From contig JAFDHQ010000020.1 of NCBI GenBank assembly GCA_019308685.1, forward strand, positions 1 to 33,797: a stretch of 33,797 nucleotides of DNA, written 5' to 3'. Positions 24,890-32,435 of the stretch are shown here, piece after piece. Source of the stretch: Deltaproteobacteria bacterium (GTDB lineage: Bacteria; Desulfobacterota; Desulfobacteria; Desulfobacterales; UBA11574). Position numbers and translations under genes: made by a program. Within the stretch, counting starts at the first letter, position 1, and the number at the start of each line of letters is the position of its first letter. Under the pieces are notes generated by a model that saw nothing but the letters and a program-made list of their open reading frames with translations, was not told the origin of the DNA and did no database searches.

Positions 24890-25281
24890 AAAACCAAACC
24901 GTTTTGGTTATAGAGGACAATCCGTCAAATATGAAGCTGGTGAGAGCGCTTCTCGAGCTCGGAAATTTCCAGGCCATTGAGGCGGAAACCGCTCAAAAGG
25001 GCATCGATCTGGCCAAGAAAATGATTCCGGATCTTATCCTGATGGACATTCAGTTACCTGATATGAATGGACTTAACGCCACCCGGGCTATCCGGCAGAT
25101 AGAGTCCATTAATCATATACCGATTGTCGCATTGACTGCCTATGCGATGCAAGGTGATCAGGAAAAGGCACTGAACGCAGGTTGCTCCGGATACATAACA
25201 AAACCATTGAGCACCAGGAGCTTTCTAAAAAAAATCCATGAGTATATCAATCAAGATGTGAAGGAACGTTCAGAACATTAA
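24886..25281 (+). CDS. Single-domain response regulator (CheY/DivK-like)
   Basis: Protein of 131 residues consisting of one receiver domain: acidic pair in LVIEDNPSNMKLV, phosphorylation site Asp54 in LILMDIQLPD, the conserved Thr/Ala region IVALTAYAM and Lys in YITKPLS. There is no output domain. The sequence NPSNMKLV and the allele around Asp54 resemble DivK-like diffusible regulators. Translational coupling to the kinase marks it as its likely first phosphate acceptor. It could carry phosphate to the REC domain of the next protein or act on another target. Confidence 0.93.
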   Translation: MKNQTVLVIEDNPSNMKLVRALLELGNFQAIEAETAQKGIDLAKKMIPDLILMDIQLPDMNGLNATRAIRQIESINHIPIVALTAYAMQGDQEKALNAGCSGYITKPLSTRSFLKKIHEYINQDVKERSEH

Positions 25282-25317
25282 CCACAAATTCTTTTTCTGT
25301 AAGGGTTAGGAGTCATA

Positions 25318-26853
25318 GTGTCAATTTCAAGTAATGTAGAGGTGTTGGATAAAAGAACGTTGATTGACCCTGTAGATATAAACACCTATGAAAAACAGGT
25401 AGGCGCCCCTTTTATTGACAGCTTGACGGGTCTTCCCAATCATGGATTCTTCATTATGACATTGGATCGTGAAACCAAACGATCCGAGCGCTTTGGCTCA
25501 TCCATCAGCGTTGGGTTGATCAACATCGATTGTTTCAGGCTGCTCAATAAGAGTAAAGGCAGTGTGGAGGGAGACCGTATCCTTAGGAAAGTAGCGGAAT
25601 GTATCCAAAACAGCATCCGGCAGGTCGACCTTGCCGCCAGGTTGTATGGTGACCTTTTCGCCGTCATTTTCACAGAGTCTGCCCTCGAAAACGCCGTGAA
25701 TGCTGCAGAGCGAATCCGTTTGAATATAGAAAAAACCCAAAATAAAATGGTTACGGCCAGCATCGGCCTTAGTGGATATCCAAGACATACGAAAAAGCCG
25801 TCTTCTCTGTTACAAGAGGCATATGCGGCACTCATCAAATCAAAAACAAAAGGGAAAAATTGTATTTCCTATGCGACCGAAACAACGAATAAGGTGGATA
25901 CGATTGCACCCAATGTTCTCATTGTGGATGATATCCCGAAAAATCTAAAACTATTGGAGGGGATGCTACAGCCATTGCGTTATCACGTGCTTAAAGCAGA
26001 CAGCGGAGAAGCTGCCTTGGATATTATGAGCAAGGTTGATGTGGATCTTGTCTTGCTCGATGTGATGATGCCAGGTTTGGATGGGTTCGAGGTATGCCGA
26101 AGAATTAAAAATGATCCCCGACTCAGAATTGTCCCTATCATTTTAGTGACGGCATTGGATGATTCGAAATCCAAAATAATGGGGATCGAAGCCGGGGCCG
26201 ATGATTTTATTTCTAAGCCGCCCAACAAGGCCGAACTCATCGCTCGCACCAGATCACTCATCAAGCTCAAGCAAATTAACAGTAATCTGGTCGATATTGA
26301 AAATGTTCTTTTTTCGCTTGCCAGAGCCGTGGAAGCGAAAGACGCTTATACCCAGGGGCATATCGAACGGGTGTCGAACTTAGCCATGGTGTTGGGGCGA
26401 AAACTGGGCTTGAATGAAAAGGAGCTTGAGGCGTTGAAATATGGCGGCATTCTTCATGACGTCGGCAAGATAGCGGTGCCGAGGGAGATTTTGAACAAAC
26501 TGGGACGATTGAATGAAGAAGAGTGGGAGGTGATGAAATCACATTCTATCGTGGGGTATCAAATCTGCCTGCCGTTGGAAAAGAATCTCGGTCCGGCTTT
26601 GGATGTCATTCGCTACCACCATGAAAAAATGGATGGCAGCGGATATCCGGATCACCTGAAAGGGAAAGATATTCCGGTTGTCGCCAGGATTGTGGCGGTT
26701 ACGGATATTTATGATGCGATCATAACGGACAGGCCCTATCGAAAAGGAATGTCTCGGAAAGAAGCCATTGACATTCTTCTAAAAGAAGCCGAAGATGGCA
26801 AACTCGACCCTGAAATCGTCCAACTGCTGGTGGATCATCTCACATCCAAATAG
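25318..26853 (+). CDS. Degenerate GGDEF - REC - HD-GYP protein (c-di-GMP phosphodiesterase type)
   Basis: Protein of 511 residues from GTG with AGGAG 5 bases upstream. Domain 1 (about 35-185) is a GGDEF fold (DSLTGLPNHGFF, SVGLINIDCFRLLN) whose signature is YGDLF in RLYGDLFAVIF, so diguanylate cyclase activity is probably lost. Domain 2 (about 197-315) is a receiver with Asp248 in LVLLDVMMPGLDG and Lys in FISKPPN. Domain 3 (about 325-511) is HD-GYP with HDVGKIAVP (His380-Asp381) and the full HHEKMDGSGYPDHLKG signature, consistent with an active c-di-GMP hydrolase giving GMP or pGpG. It is the last gene of the receptor/YfiR/kinase operon and the likely output. The N-terminal degenerate GGDEF could bind GTP and regulate the hydrolase. 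Confidence 0.92.
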   Translation: MSISSNVEVLDKRTLIDPVDINTYEKQVGAPFIDSLTGLPNHGFFIMTLDRETKRSERFGSSISVGLINIDCFRLLNKSKGSVEGDRILRKVAECIQNSIRQVDLAARLYGDLFAVIFTESALENAVNAAERIRLNIEKTQNKMVTASIGLSGYPRHTKKPSSLLQEAYAALIKSKTKGKNCISYATETTNKVDTIAPNVLIVDDIPKNLKLLEGMLQPLRYHVLKADSGEAALDIMSKVDVDLVLLDVMMPGLDGFEVCRRIKNDPRLRIVPIILVTALDDSKSKIMGIEAGADDFISKPPNKAELIARTRSLIKLKQINSNLVDIENVLFSLARAVEAKDAYTQGHIERVSNLAMVLGRKLGLNEKELEALKYGGILHDVGKIAVPREILNKLGRLNEEEWEVMKSHSIVGYQICLPLEKNLGPALDVIRYHHEKMDGSGYPDHLKGKDIPVVARIVAVTDIYDAIITDRPYRKGMSRKEAIDILLKEAEDGKLDPEIVQLLVDHLTSK

Positions 26854-26880
26854 CTTTTTCCTTCCATATTTGGTTCAGGC

Positions 26881-26903
26881 GGACTTTTCATGAGACTGTC
26901 ACG
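26881..26903. repeat. Relic of one end of the GACGGT...CGTAAAAAGTCC element family
   Basis: GGACTTTTCATGAGACTGTCA at 26881-26901 differs at only four positions from the right end of the element at 13541-13706 (GGACTTTTTACGAGACCGTCA). No matching left end is visible in the 52-bp gap between the HD-GYP gene and the convergent acyltransferase gene, so only a decayed or truncated end remains. Confidence 0.45.
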
Positions 26904-26905
26904 TT

Positions 26906-27859
26906 TTAATTCACCGATTCTTCCTGCTGTTGCGAGACACAAAATCCCCGTAAACGGTGACCCAGCAGTTCCAGGAGTTTAAACTGAAGATCAGGATTGC
27001 CCAATAGCTGTTCTTTAAATATTTTTTGATTGATGACCATCACGTCAACATGCGTTTCTGCAATGACATCCGTTGAGCGGGGTTTCTGGGTCAACAGGGA
27101 GAGTTCCCCGAAGATTTCACCTTCGCCCAAATGTGTAATGATTGTTTCACCCCGGTCACCCTTGCGTCGCCCTTTCATAGAAACGGTCACGCGGCCGTCA
27201 ACAATTACGTACGCACAGTCGCCCATATCACCGCATTGGATGATCTTTTCACCGGCCTTGAAAAACTCACGCTCGAAAGTCCTCAATTTGCCATGAAAAC
27301 CTTGAAACCGGGCCATCTCATAAAACTTTGGAGATATTTCCTTTAAATCCAACAACATTGGCAATACTTCTATTCCAAGCTCTTTGTTGATAAATGACGG
27401 GTGAATTCTTTTAAACCCCATACCTTTCATCATATTTTCTACAAGTGGGTTTATGGCCGCTATCACGTGACTGACGTTTCTCGATATTACCCAGCAAACA
27501 CCCATGCTGAGCAGCATGAAAATCAACCGGGGAACTTTTCTGTACCGTTTCTTAATGCAAAACATACTTGCCGCCGCTACTTTCGAAGAATCGGCCGGGA
27601 TATGGGGTCTGAAATCGAATAAGTGTTCTGAAGGTGTACCGACTTTGGAAAATTCGGTGATTCTAAGACCGCCCACAACCTCCTGATCAAACATGGCAAT
27701 GATATTAACGGTTAATGGAAAGGCGTCAAACCGGTCAAAGATACGACCCGATGGATTTGGTTTGAAATACCCTTCTTCTTCAACAAATATCTCGTGTCTT
27801 GCATGAAAGAGTTGGTGTATTTCTTCAGCAGTTTGCGCGATTTTGACTCTTACAGACAT
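26906..27859 (-). CDS. FeeM-like N-acyltransferase fused to a cyclic-nucleotide-binding domain
   Basis: Protein of 317 residues. The N-terminal 190 residues look like the GNAT-fold N-acyl amino acid synthase/acyl-homoserine-lactone-synthase group: FHARHEIFVEEEGYF, DRFDAFPLTVNIIA, VGGLRITEFS, and later MKGMGFKRIHPSF. The C-terminal 120 residues are a CNB domain with GDMGDCAYVIVDGRVTVSM and the phosphate-binding cassette GEIFGELSLLTQKPRSTDV, including the Gly-Glu-Leu and Arg-Ser that contact cyclic nucleotides. So acylation may be gated by cAMP or cGMP. Its ATG lies inside the end of the upstream flavoprotein gene (10-base overlap), implying one transcript. Acyl donor, acceptor and nucleotide are unknown. 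Confidence 0.8.
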   Translation of the reverse strand: MSVRVKIAQTAEEIHQLFHARHEIFVEEEGYFKPNPSGRIFDRFDAFPLTVNIIAMFDQEVVGGLRITEFSKVGTPSEHLFDFRPHIPADSSKVAAASMFCIKKRYRKVPRLIFMLLSMGVCWVISRNVSHVIAAINPLVENMMKGMGFKRIHPSFINKELGIEVLPMLLDLKEISPKFYEMARFQGFHGKLRTFEREFFKAGEKIIQCGDMGDCAYVIVDGRVTVSMKGRRKGDRGETIITHLGEGEIFGELSLLTQKPRSTDVIAETHVDVMVINQKIFKEQLLGNPDLQFKLLELLGHRLRGFCVSQQQEESVN

Positions 27860-29514
27860 GTATTAGATCTTTCGGTATCAGCACTTCTTTTTGGGTGTTG
27901 AAAAATTGGCGATGCATGAAATTCATATCTTCCAGGTGATAAAATACTGTCCGGATCCAAAAGATTCTTAATGCGACTCACCAGTTCATCGTAGTGGCTA
28001 TTGGTACCGGTAAGAGCTGCCATCGATTGAATACCCAGCCGGTATGGATAGTATCCGGCCATAATAAACGAATTCAGCATTTTATCATGGCATTCAATTG
28101 CCTTCTCATCCTCACCGGAAACATCCCGGTCATATACGATAGATGGAAACATATAAACCGCCCGCTCCGATGGAAAAATAAATGCGATCTGCGGCTCAAA
28201 ACCAAACTCCTCAGCGGTTTTTTGGGCAATTTTGATGGCCCGAGACAAATGGTTGCTCATAAAGGGCACCACCGGACAGAGCCAAATAATACCGCATCTG
28301 TCTTTATCCGGATCCATGGTCCGGGGTAGAGAAAATTTTTTCCGCCAATACGTGCTGCGGGTGCTTTTTTCCGTGGGAAATCCCAAAAAAACCGATTCAT
28401 CATAAAGGGCTTTAATGGTATCTTTAAGGCTGGTTCCAGTCAGCCACTGTAATGGCCTGTTCATCCATCCCATAACTCGTGCTTTGGCTTCATTGATGAA
28501 AAATATCCTGTCCGTATAGGATCCCAGCATCTTTTTTATGATTTTTCGATCAGCCCTGGCGTGCCGTCTGCTGGGACTATATATACCCCCAACGCCGACC
28601 CATTCACTCTTCCCCCATGGCGATTTGATTCTCTTTATTTTCTCAAGTGGCAGCGGCGTTTGACCGCTCGTGATTTCCCAAGGGTACTGGCGATCTGATG
28701 CAATCATTTTATAGACGTTCCACACCGCGACACTATTCGCTTTAACCACGCCTTGTGCTTGAAGCTGGTTAAGATTATCGATGACCAGATTCAACTGTGA
28801 CATATTTCTTACGGTGAACACCAGGGACTGAAACCACCCCGGATGTGCTTGGAGCCAAAATGACATACGGGTTACAATGCCAAAATTGGATTGAGAAAAA
28901 AGGCCATCCAGATGAGGTCCAATGCCCCATCGTGTAAGATTTCCCACCTTGGCGCCCGGAAACCTTGAATATCCGGTCTGTATACAGTCCCCGCTCGGCA
29001 AGACGATCTCCATGTCGCAGCAATGTGAAAAACGATCGCCCAGGGGGCCGATGCCATCGCCTCGCTCCATGGCATTCCCAATGAGGCTTGCATCTGGCGA
29101 ACCTCCGGTCACGGCAATAAAATGCCTGGAATTTCGTTCCCGTAAGTAATTCGCCGCTTGTATGAATGTGACACCTGGTTCGACAGTGATATATGCGAGT
29201 TCATCATCATAGTCCACAATTCGGGTCATCCGGCTGAGATCAAAAAGCACACAGTTGTCTTGAACCGGCACGCGGGAGCCCAGCCCCCAGTTCTTTCCCT
29301 GGCTGATGGGATAAATGGATATCTTATACCTGGCGGCAATGCGAACACAGTGCTGAACCTGAGACTTGCTTTTGGGATAAATAATAGCTGGAATTTTTTG
29401 TACCGTTTTAAAGGTCGCCGTCTCTGCGTCAACAACGCTTTCATTTTGCGTATCAACATTTTCCTCACCGAGATAATTAGACCAATCTTCAATCGCCTTT
29501 TGATAACGGTTCAT
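27850..29514 (-). CDS. FAD-dependent oxidoreductase of the 4-cresol dehydrogenase / vanillyl-alcohol oxidase type
   Basis: From ATG 29514 the protein is 554 residues; GGAAAGGA lies 4-5 bases upstream, whereas the in-frame ATG at 29556 lacks a site. The PCMH-type FAD domain is clear: YPISQGKNWGLGSRVPVQDN, VEPGVTFIQAANYL, GNAMERGDGIGPLGDRF and GPHLDGLFSQSNFGIVTRM. These blocks are those of the p-cresol methylhydroxylase flavoprotein and vanillyl-alcohol oxidase. The C-terminal substrate half (CGIIWLCPVVPF ... YRLGIQSM) also fits, ending in LDPDSILSPGRY. VAO-family enzymes oxidise para-alkylated phenols, often with covalently bound flavin; I could not identify the attachment residue with confidence. 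First gene of a two-gene operon with the acyltransferase-CNB protein. No cytochrome subunit gene is adjacent, so the electron acceptor is unknown. Confidence 0.85.
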   Translation of the reverse strand: MNRYQKAIEDWSNYLGEENVDTQNESVVDAETATFKTVQKIPAIIYPKSKSQVQHCVRIAARYKISIYPISQGKNWGLGSRVPVQDNCVLFDLSRMTRIVDYDDELAYITVEPGVTFIQAANYLRERNSRHFIAVTGGSPDASLIGNAMERGDGIGPLGDRFSHCCDMEIVLPSGDCIQTGYSRFPGAKVGNLTRWGIGPHLDGLFSQSNFGIVTRMSFWLQAHPGWFQSLVFTVRNMSQLNLVIDNLNQLQAQGVVKANSVAVWNVYKMIASDRQYPWEITSGQTPLPLEKIKRIKSPWGKSEWVGVGGIYSPSRRHARADRKIIKKMLGSYTDRIFFINEAKARVMGWMNRPLQWLTGTSLKDTIKALYDESVFLGFPTEKSTRSTYWRKKFSLPRTMDPDKDRCGIIWLCPVVPFMSNHLSRAIKIAQKTAEEFGFEPQIAFIFPSERAVYMFPSIVYDRDVSGEDEKAIECHDKMLNSFIMAGYYPYRLGIQSMAALTGTNSHYDELVSRIKNLLDPDSILSPGRYEFHASPIFQHPKRSADTERSNTCL

Positions 29515-29853
29515 AATGTCCTTTCCCAAAAAAAGAGTTAGATCTTTAATTGCCATAGTGAATAGTATCTTTTTATTTATCGGAATTTTCAGCTAATTCT
29601 TTAGGACTATCTGAAAATAGGACATTTTTTCGGCATCAGGATCCCCAAAGAACAACCTCTGCCCAACGTTTGGTATCTTTTGGGATAAATTGAGACTATA
29701 TACGAAAATATATCATTTAAAAGCGTGTGCTTTCTGGCCAAGTATCGACATCATTCACAACAACAATTTTTATGCAGATATCATATTTTTCTGGTGTCAA
29801 GTTAAATAGATCCTATAGTTGAAAATCGTCGAAACGTCCCTGTGTAGGACAAA
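29515..29853. other. Intergenic region upstream of the flavoprotein gene
   Basis: About 340 bases, AT-rich, between the flavoprotein start and the end of the second PilZ gene, both on the minus strand. On the minus strand a TTGACA reads from 29800 to 29795, but no well-spaced -10 follows, so I do not call a promoter. No gene, repeat or RNA is evident. Confidence 0.4.
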
Positions 29854-30312
29854 TTATTTCCTCAGATAAAACCCCAAATCTTTTTCAAGTAATTTTGGAT
29901 TATTGAACTGTGCTCCGACATTGCGGTCGTTGATCCATTTTATTTTGATAGTCGTGTGGATTTCTGTTTTCATTGGATTATCTAAATTAAATTTCAATTC
30001 GACTAAATCATCTTTGGAAAAATTATGTGGCTTAAAAGTTGTAAAATTGGTTCCAGTCATTGAAATGTCTATGATTAGAATATCATCCCTTTCATTTTTT
30101 TCATGGATAAAGCATTCACCAGCAAGCTGAACCTTCTTACGGTAATACTTTCGAAAATCCAAGGTGAGCCGAAATTCTTCGCCACATTTACATTGAACCT
30201 TTAGTCTCTTATGGGTATCCTTAAATTTAAATACATTTATATTTTTTTCTAATTCGCATTTGGGGCAGATTATCTTTACCTGATTGGTACGGCCTACATA
30301 AACTTTTTCCAT
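29854..30312 (-). CDS. Zinc-ribbon/PilZ-domain protein, paralogue 2
   Basis: Protein of 152 residues, the same length and architecture as the protein at 17450-17908 and alignable end to end. Cysteines CPKCE and CKCGEEF form the N-terminal ribbon, the PilZ arginine motif is RKYYR, and DISMTG gives the D-x-S-x-x-G motif. Both end in LGFYLRK/T. AGAGGA precedes the ATG. Unlike paralogue 1, I see no sigma-54 promoter in the 271-bp gap upstream (30313-30583), so the two copies are probably controlled differently. It is a candidate c-di-GMP reader for the nearby HD-GYP enzyme; this is inference from proximity. Confidence 0.82.
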   Translation of the reverse strand: MEKVYVGRTNQVKIICPKCELEKNINVFKFKDTHKRLKVQCKCGEEFRLTLDFRKYYRKKVQLAGECFIHEKNERDDILIIDISMTGTNFTTFKPHNFSKDDLVELKFNLDNPMKTEIHTTIKIKWINDRNVGAQFNNPKLLEKDLGFYLRK

Positions 30313-30583
30313 TTATGTTCCTCTTTAACCATTTAAAGGTCAATTATCATTTTGTTACGTTTTAATTGAAATATTAATAAAATGGCTGAATCGCTGATAT
30401 CATAACCGGTGGTTGTCAAATAGGTTATCCAGGGAGACAGAGAATCAAACGAACACCCAGGTCAGGAAAGCGGCGTAAATGGTTTTGAGCAATAATTCTA
30501 TTTGTTTGTTCTTTTGAGCGATAAGGGTGTGAAAAAAATCCTCTATTTTATCAAATCAAGCAATTGAAAATTTCCGATATATT

Positions 30584-31210
30584 TTAAAATAGGCCCACAA
30601 ATGGATTGAAGCGCTTTTCACTGCCGATGCTTGTTTCCGGGCCATGTCCTGAAAGAACTCTTACATCATCGTCCATTTTGAAAAGTTTTGTCCGAATGCT
30701 TGATATAAGGGTATTAAAGTCTCCGCCGGGAAAATCGGTGCGTCCGATGGAACCGGCAAAAAGCGTATCTCCCACGAAAACGATTTTGTCTGTATACAGT
30801 GAAATACCTCCCGGCGTATGCCCCGGCGTATGAAGAACCTTTAACAAAATATTTCCAAAAGAGACGGTATCTCCTTCTTCAATGGTTTGATCACATGGTG
30901 GTGAATTTTCTACTGAAATTCCAAAAACAGCGGCATTGGATGAAAGCGAACCCAGCATGGGGGCATCAAGGGGATGGATCAGGATGTCTGCAGCGGTGGC
31001 ATCTTTTATTTTTCCGTTTGCACTGACATGGTCAAAATGGCCATGTGTATTGATGATATATTTTACTTTTAACTCGGAATCTGCAAGAGAACGCAGAATT
31101 CTGTCGGCATCTCCCCCGGGATCGATGACAACACCGTCCTTTGTTTCTGCACATCCGAAAATAAAGCAGTTTGCCATAAGCGGTCCAACAACAAGTTCTT
31201 TAATAATCAA
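30584..31210 (-). CDS. Metallo-beta-lactamase-fold hydrolase (glyoxalase II-like)
   Basis: Protein of 208 residues from TTG 31210. GGAGG lies 5 bases from this TTG but only 2 from the GTG at 31213, so TTG is preferred. Metal ligands are present in order: NTHGHFDH, HTPGHTPGG, FVGDTLF with AGSIGRTDFPGGD, and SGHGPETSIG. The layout is that of short GloC/YcbL-type hydrolases, which act on thioester-like substrates such as S-lactoylglutathione. In an organism that may lack glutathione the natural substrate is uncertain. It lies 81 bases downstream of nusB on the same strand. Confidence 0.88.
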   Translation of the reverse strand: MIIKELVVGPLMANCFIFGCAETKDGVVIDPGGDADRILRSLADSELKVKYIINTHGHFDHVSANGKIKDATAADILIHPLDAPMLGSLSSNAAVFGISVENSPPCDQTIEEGDTVSFGNILLKVLHTPGHTPGGISLYTDKIVFVGDTLFAGSIGRTDFPGGDFNTLISSIRTKLFKMDDDVRVLSGHGPETSIGSEKRFNPFVGLF

Positions 31211-31290
31211 CACAGCCTCCTTAGCAATTCGATGAGTGAATTCAATGAGTTGTTCTTTATCATTATAAGTATAACGGATAGACCCGGCTA

Positions 31291-31788
31291 TTACTTGCGG
31301 GCGTCATCAAAATCGGGTATGTTGTGCCCGTTTTTTTCCCCGGTTTGGTTTTTTTGAATATGATTTTTTACTATAATTTCTTTGTTTTCAAGTGCCATGC
31401 GAATGCTGTCGAGAATTCCATTGATAAAAGCACCTGATTCCTTGGTGCCGAATTTCTTTCCCACGTCAATCGCCTCGTTGATAGACACTTTATATGGAAT
31501 ATCATGGCAGTAAAGCAGTTCATATACGGCAACTCTCATGGTGTTTCTGTCAACGCAGGACATGCGGCTGAGCTTCCAGTTGTCGGAAAATCGTTCAAGG
31601 ATCGAATCGATTTCACCTTTGCCCTGAATAACACCGTTTACAAGCTTAAGAAAAAAGGGAAGCATTTTTCTTGGAGGAGTAAAATTGCTGCAGAAGTTTT
31701 TCAAAATCTCATTTGAGTCATTCGGGCTCATATCCATATAAAAGAGGGCCTGCATGGCGAGTTCTCGTGACTTGCGACGGTTTCCCAT
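31291..31788 (-). CDS. nusB: Transcription antitermination factor NusB
   Basis: Protein of 165 residues. The all-helical NusB family phrases are visible: RRKSRELAMQALFYMDMSP at the N-terminus, WKLSRMSCVDRNTMRVAVYELL in the middle and VSINEAIDVGKKFGTKESGAFINGILD near the end. NusB with S10 binds boxA of rRNA leaders. The last 25 residues (ENKEIIVKNHIQKN onward) are a low-complexity, charged tail beyond the family core. Its start lies 2 bases after the ribH stop, the classical rib-nusB arrangement. Confidence 0.93.
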   Translation of the reverse strand: MGNRRKSRELAMQALFYMDMSPNDSNEILKNFCSNFTPPRKMLPFFLKLVNGVIQGKGEIDSILERFSDNWKLSRMSCVDRNTMRVAVYELLYCHDIPYKVSINEAIDVGKKFGTKESGAFINGILDSIRMALENKEIIVKNHIQKNQTGEKNGHNIPDFDDARK

Positions 31789-31790
31789 GG

Positions 31791-32264
31791 TTATGCCCGG
31801 TCGACAACCTCAATCAAATTTGCCATCTCAACGGCAGCTATTGCAGCATTCCATCCTTTATTGCCGGCTTTTGTTCCGGCACGTTCGATAGCCTGTTCGA
31901 TGGTGTCGGTTGTCACGATGCCGAAGATCACCGGAATTTCAGAATCAAGACTGACCATGGCAATTCCTTTGGACACTTCAGCGCTAACATAATCAAAATG
32001 TGGCGTTGCTCCCCGAATCACGGCACCCAGACAGACAACGGCGCTATATCGACCCGTTGCCGCCATTTTTTTGGCCATCAACGGTATTTCAAATGCACCG
32101 GGAACCTTCACAATTTCTATATCTTCGTCTCGGGCACCGGATCGCAATAGTCCGTCTACGGCACCCTCTTTTAGTCTGTCGGTGATAAAATCATTAAAAC
32201 GGCTTACCACAAGTGCAAATTTTTTGCCCTCTGCCAGCAGGTTCGCTTCTAAAATTTTTGGCAT
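31791..32264 (-). CDS. ribH: 6,7-dimethyl-8-ribityllumazine synthase
   Basis: Protein of 157 residues from ATG 32264, which begins [20 protein letters not shown] and has GGGAGGA 6 bases upstream. A longer frame runs to 32357, but the extra 31 codons lie in the inverted-repeat element and have no family similarity, so that start should not be used. Lumazine synthase condenses 3,4-dihydroxybutanone phosphate with the ribityl pyrimidine. Visible motifs: [34 protein letters not shown] with the catalytic His, and the C-terminal [17 protein letters not shown]. It lies between ribBA and nusB. Confidence 0.95.
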   Translation of the reverse strand: MPKILEANLLAEGKKFALVVSRFNDFITDRLKEGAVDGLLRSGARDEDIEIVKVPGAFEIPLMAKKMAATGRYSAVVCLGAVIRGATPHFDYVSAEVSKGIAMVSLDSEIPVIFGIVTTDTIEQAIERAGTKAGNKGWNAAIAAVEMANLIEVVDRA

Positions 32265-32290
32265 ATATATTCCTCCCGGTTTAATAAATA

Positions 32291-32432
32291 GTGTCCATCC
32301 ATAAACGCCATCTTTTGCCCCCCGGCGGCGTTCTCGCACGTTTTCAATCCTCGACATAGCCCGCTATGCCTGCGGTTGAAAACTTGCTCGGGCCTTGCCG
32401 AAAACCAAAACCTACCATTTCTGGATGGACAC
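32291..32432. repeat. Inverted-repeat element, GTGTCCATCC family, copy 2
   Basis: GTGTCCATCCATAAACGCC at the left and CCATTTCTGGATGGACAC at the right are inverted copies. The interior repeats that of the element at 17022-17189: CGTTTTCAATCC, the central CATAGC-CC-GCTATG hairpin, GGTTGAAAAC and CCAAAACCTACC. It is about 27 bases shorter than copy 1. It fills the gap between the ribBA stop and the ribH ribosome binding site, inside an apparent operon. Confidence 0.75.
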
Positions 32433-32435
32433 GAG

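Noticed and set aside
29854-30312. Suspected loss of the second PilZ arginine in paralogue 2 (KKVQL instead of KKVRL)
   Set aside because: On aligning with typical PilZ proteins the R-x-x-x-R motif is RKYYR, upstream of that position, and is intact in both paralogues.
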